DNA of 64,000 nt from Vitellaria paradoxa (taxonomy: Eukaryota > Streptophyta > Magnoliopsida > Ericales > Sapotaceae), in assembly GCA_019916065.1 (NCBI GenBank), contig CM034236.1, positions 10,835,334-10,899,333 of the forward strand. The letters are read 5' to 3'. Made by a program: the position numbers and the translations under genes. This document shows, in pieces, positions 60,040 through 64,000 of this stretch. Every line of letters starts with the position of its first letter. Within the stretch, counting starts at the first letter, position 1. Under the pieces are notes generated by a model. That model was not told the origin of the DNA. It did no database searches and saw only the letters and a program-made list of their open reading frames with translations.

Positions 60040-61560
60040 GCACACACTTTCTACTTTTTCTTTTCCTTGGGGTGCTGAAACTGAAAACTGGCTGTTATGG
60101 ATCCTAGAGAGGGAGCTCGTGAACGTGAAGCCCATTTTTGGGTTCTTTTGATTTTCTGAAATTTTTTCTTGGGTGGGAGGTGGGAACTAGTGGTTGGGTT
60201 TGAAAGTTTTTACTTTGACAGGGAGAAATGGTGAAAAAAATAATAATAATAAGTCCAAGAATGAGAGCTCTGCCCCAAAGCAAAGAATATTTGACTTTCT
60301 CGTTTTTTGTTGTCTCGTCATCCGCTTGGATCCATATGGTATGAGGTGGCGGGAGCGTAACTAGGAAGAAGCTACGGGCTCACGATACTTACCGTCCAAA
60401 TTACTTAAATTTTTAGTTTATATTTTAAATTGGTCAAAGATAAAAAAAAAAAGAAAATCAAACTTTAATAAAAAATCATATAAAATAAAAATAAGTTAGA
60501 AAAGCTAGGGGGTTTTGGATCAAAATTAATCAATTTTTACTCATTTTTTGTACTTTATTTTAATTAAATTTCGTTACATATCACTTTTATATCAAATTTT
60601 TATATTTTTGTTGTAATTTTTTACTAACCAAACACCTCTTAAAAACTGATTTATGGCACACAGGCCCAGTTTTACTGTGGTTATATTACATTTTATTTTT
60701 AAAATTTGTAATTTTATTAATTATATAAATATTTTGATCTCATCAATATTTTGGGTTTCATTTTCAGCTATTAATTTCTAGAACACATTTAGAATGATAA
60801 AAAGTGAAATAAAATGAGATAAAGTGATTTGTGAGTTCGTAATTCGTGTAATGAGATAAAAAATTAAACAAAAAGTAAGATGAAATAAGATAGAGTGATA
60901 TAAGTTATAAATTTGTAATTCGTGTGGTAAAATAAAAAAATAACTTTTAGAGTTTTTTAGTACGTTTTTCAAAATTTTTTATCACTCCAAACAGAGCTTT
61001 AATATTATTTATTTTATAGAAAATAATGTTTAACTTATACTTTGCAGTCTTTTAAACTTATTAATCACTCCAAAAAAAAGTATTACTTTAAGTCATATTT
61101 GTGTAGAAAGTTTTGTGATGAAGTCATATTTTTGAGTGTGTCCCATGAGTTTATTTTAAATATAATTTCTAATATACCAAGAATACCCTTTATTTCTATA
61201 ATTAAGTTAAACTAGTGTTGCCAGAAATCGCGTGAAGATATGGATAACCGATAATTACGTTTTTTCCCTTCTTGTTTTCCTTCCTTATAAAAAGTAGAAT
61301 ATAAATAGCGTGAAGATATGGTATATCACTTATTTAAACAAGCACCGACTGAGATTAATGTTGGTCGAAAAAGAAATATATACAAATCTGTATAACGCAA
61401 ACAGTACCAATTATAAGAAGAAGGAATATATACAAATCTGTTAGAGTTATAAATCTTGTTTATGAAAGACAGTACCAGTTATATGAAGCAATTTATGCAT
61501 AAATGCTAAATTAATTTCTGCATAAATGTTTTATACATAACAGTACTAATTATATGACTA
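59524..61560. other. Downstream flank of the DUF506 gene
   Basis: It contains the presumed 3' UTR, TA microsatellites (about 59607-59628 and 59851-59870), a CT run joined to a CA run (60001-60048) and MITE M1 copies (about 60779-60997, GAACACATTTAGAATGAT against the complement of GCTCTGTTTGGAGTGAT). Single ACAGTACCAATTATA-like motifs begin near 61400, ahead of the array at 61561. No gene. Confidence 0.65.
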
Positions 61561-62075
61561 ACAGTACCACATATATGTGATACTGTTTCGTATATAATAT
61601 ATGCTCTTGTAAAAACAGCACCAAATATATATAGTATGCAAACAGTACTATTAAACACAAAAGAAGTCACATATCTAATATATGGCTGACAGTACAACAT
61701 AATTGACAGTACCACATATATGTGGTACTGCTTCGTATATAATGTATACTCTTGTAAAAATAGTACCAAATATATCTAGTATGCAAACAGCGCAATTAAA
61801 CACAAAAAAGTCACATATCTAATATATAGTTGACAGTACCACATGGCTGACAGTACCACATATATGTGATACTGTTTCGTATATAACGTATGCTCTTATA
61901 AAAACAGTACCAAATATATCTAGTATGTAAACAGCACCATTAAACACACAAAAGTCACATATCTAATATATGGCTGACAGCACCATATTTATGTGGCACT
62001 GTTACGTATATAATGTATGCTCTTGCAAAAATAGTACCCAATATCTAGTATGCAAACAGTACCATTAAACATAAT
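61561..62075 (+). repeat. Tandem array of about four palindrome-bearing units
   Basis: Units begin at 61561, 61706, 61850 and 61977 (spacing 145, 144, 127). Each has CAGTACCACATATATGTG or a variant, then CGTATATAA, GCTCTTGTAAAAA, AGTACCAAATATAT, TAGTATGCAAACAG and ATTAAACACA, then mostly AAGTCACATATCTAATATAT. In unit 2 the opening 24 bases (61707-61730) are a perfect palindrome. ACAGTAC motifs recur in between. It has no coding potential beyond a chance frame. Confidence 0.85.
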
Positions 62076-64000
62076 AAATGTTTTGATTATGTTCCAAAAA
62101 TTGATTGAGGTTTTTTTCCGAGCAGTTTTGATTATGTTCCAAAAATCGGTTTAGCTTGCTCTGTAAAAAAGATAAAAAGTCATGGATATTACGAGCGTTT
62201 CGGATGAAATTGGTAGTTTCAAAATGTATTGAAAAACGCGCAATGTCTTTTTTTATTTTTTTGTTACAAGTGTGACTTATTCACAAATAAATTTTTTTAT
62301 TAAGATTAAAATTATTATAAGTTTATAAATAGTGATCGACCTCCAAAAACCCTTTTATTTTGTCCCAAGAGGTGACATAGACTTGGACCCTCTTTTAGGA
62401 CCCAACTGAAAGTAGGTTCATCTATAATACTAGTGGCGGATCAACGGTCGGGTATTATGTAATAAGTGGGTCAACGATTGGTAATTGTAATAAGTTGGTT
62501 AAAAGTATAAATTTTAGATTATAAAAAATATAATTTTTAAATAAATAAAATTAAAAAAAATATAAATATAATTTTTCGAGCGATTGGCCGGTTAAAATTT
62601 TGACTTTTGAATCTTATTAGTTGCACAAAAAGAAATCAAGGATCAGGATAAGTAAATTGGAAGGGATTTATTTTGTGCTATATGTATCTACATCCAAAAA
62701 TTGTTAAAAAAAAGAAAAAAAATCTACTTCAAATAGTAGTTTGTGATTTTCTGGTCAATTATTCAAAATCCCTTAATCCTTTCTTATTCAGTCTTATGCT
62801 ATTATAATATATATGTATATAACAACTAGTGAAGGAAGATTTTGTTGGGTTGAGCCGGCTGAACTCTTGACTTCCAATGGATAAGATTAGGTTTGGGTTT
62901 AAACAGTGAATTAAGAATTGGAAGTTATGCCTCGAGTGTAATAAAGATGGAATGTTTGATTTTGCTTTGAACTCATCTTTGTAGACTCTGTCCCTATTGG
63001 CAGAATATGTAGTTTTGAACCATGCTTAGATTGGGTTTAACTTTGTTCAAAATGAGGAGGAGGAATGGGATGTACACAAATTTAAGGGTTAAAAATTAGA
63101 TGAAGTTGGAAGATTTGCCCTTAGGTACCGTTTGGAGGAGAAAAATTGACCAAAAAAAAATTACTAATTTTTTTAGTATTTTAGGTGTTTAGTAAAACAA
63201 CAAAGTTAGTGTTTTACTTACGTGACAAGTTGGCAACACATTAATTTTTATTTACGTAAATATAATAGTTATTTCATTTTAATCCAATTCAAAAATTACT
63301 AAAATTTTTATTAAACGTATAAAAAGTTGTCAGAAATTATCAAAATTTTTCAGAAACACCTAAAATTTGGTCAAATTTTACTAAAAATTTCTCTTTGTTT
63401 TACTAAATACAGCAAAATTTTTACTGTCAATAGTTACTAAAAATTATTAAAAGTTGTCAAAAATTGTAACTTCTAAATGGGGCATTAGATGGCCGTTTGG
63501 TTGGAAAAAAAAGTTAAACTTTTAAGAATTTTCAATATTTAAAATTTTTGATGTATTTAATAAAAATTTTAAATTTCTAAAAATTTTTAGTATTTGGTTG
63601 TTTAATATATTTTTAGAAAGTATTCTCAAACATTAGTTTGCAATTCAAAAAAACATGAACGTCGATTAATCAAAATTTTGATTTTGAGAGAATAAAATAA
63701 CAATATATATATATATTATATGCAAATACAATTGTATAAGGTGTGTTTAGAGTTATATAAATTTATAAAAGTTAGTGTCTCGTATTTTGTGTAATAAATA
63801 AAAATTTAAATTTTATACCCTTGTAATTCGTGTTTATAGAGATTTACGAAATTTTGTATTTTTTTATTTTAAACAGTATCATAATACATTAGAGTAAAAG
63901 AAGCAAATCAAACTTGGTCTGAGAACTACATATCATCGTCTCAGACTTTTCGGTTTTCTAAGAAATCAGACCAAAAACAGCGCTATTAAATGTAATCCGT
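62076..64000. other. AT-rich intergenic DNA with MITEs
   Basis: It includes an M2-like MITE (63124-63484) and an M1-like MITE (about 63738-63885). No gene was recognised, and the window ends in non-coding sequence. Confidence 0.65.
63124..63484. mobile_element. Tourist-like MITE, 361 bp
   Basis: Flanked by TTA on both sides (63121-63123 and 63485-63487). The left end is GGTACCGTTTGGAGGAGA; the right end is the complement of TGCCCCATTTAGAAGTTAC. The interior has the AAAGTTACTAAAATTT-type repeats of family M2. Confidence 0.55.

Noticed and set aside
61506..61769. 87-aa minus-strand frame
   Set aside because: It is an artefact of the palindromic tandem repeat and repeats the same peptide pattern.
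61561..62075. CRISPR-like array of regular repeats
   Set aside because: The genome is a plant nuclear one, units are 127-145 bp with no short unique spacers, and repeats are imperfect.

Overview
The window is nuclear DNA from a flowering plant, most likely a eudicot. Evidence: GT-AG introns, a chloroplast-targeted pyruvate kinase close to the castor/Arabidopsis type-A subunit, a plant DUF506 gene, an Au-type SINE, a Copia retrotransposon with an initiator-Met-tRNA primer site, and an AT-rich intergenic region full of small transposons. No bacterial, organellar or viral gene block was recognised.

Layout. (1) 1-4500: AT-rich upstream DNA with MITE copies. (2) 4742-24039, + strand: a complete plastidial pyruvate kinase alpha gene with six coding exons joined in frame (1770 nt, 589 aa). 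It is stretched to over 19 kb by two large introns. Intron 1 (8.3 kb) holds a MITE, two parts of a degenerate LINE, a possible LTR-element relic and a broken hAT-like repeat. Intron 3 (7.6 kb) holds an Au SINE with perfect 20-bp target duplications and a 5.3-kb antisense Copia element. Intron 5 holds a LINE 3' tail, a MITE and a duplicated splice acceptor. (3) 24040-57480: about 33 kb with no gene I can support. It contains hAT-type elements with 8-bp target duplications, two tRNA-like SINEs (one nested inside a hAT element), several MITE families, tandem duplications and a pair of 1.3-kb foldback elements. (4) 57500-59523, + strand: promoter, leader with a 29-codon upstream ORF, and a complete three-exon DUF506 (PDDEXK-like) gene of 390 aa. 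Its second intron is 99 bp, in frame and free of stops. (5) 59524-64000: AT-rich downstream DNA with an array of about four 127-145 bp units, each carrying a palindrome, plus further MITEs.

The two genes need not work together. From memory their Arabidopsis counterparts (At3g22960 and At3g22970) are neighbours, so the pair probably marks an old microsyntenic block whose spacer has been filled by transposons. I found no clear new multi-gene system. The best leads are regulatory or structural: the exitron-like intron and upstream ORF of the DUF506 gene, the duplicated 3' splice site in the kinase gene, the palindromic array at 61.5-62.1 kb, and the foldback repeats at 53.3-56.2 kb. All coordinates, alignments and mismatch counts were made by eye.
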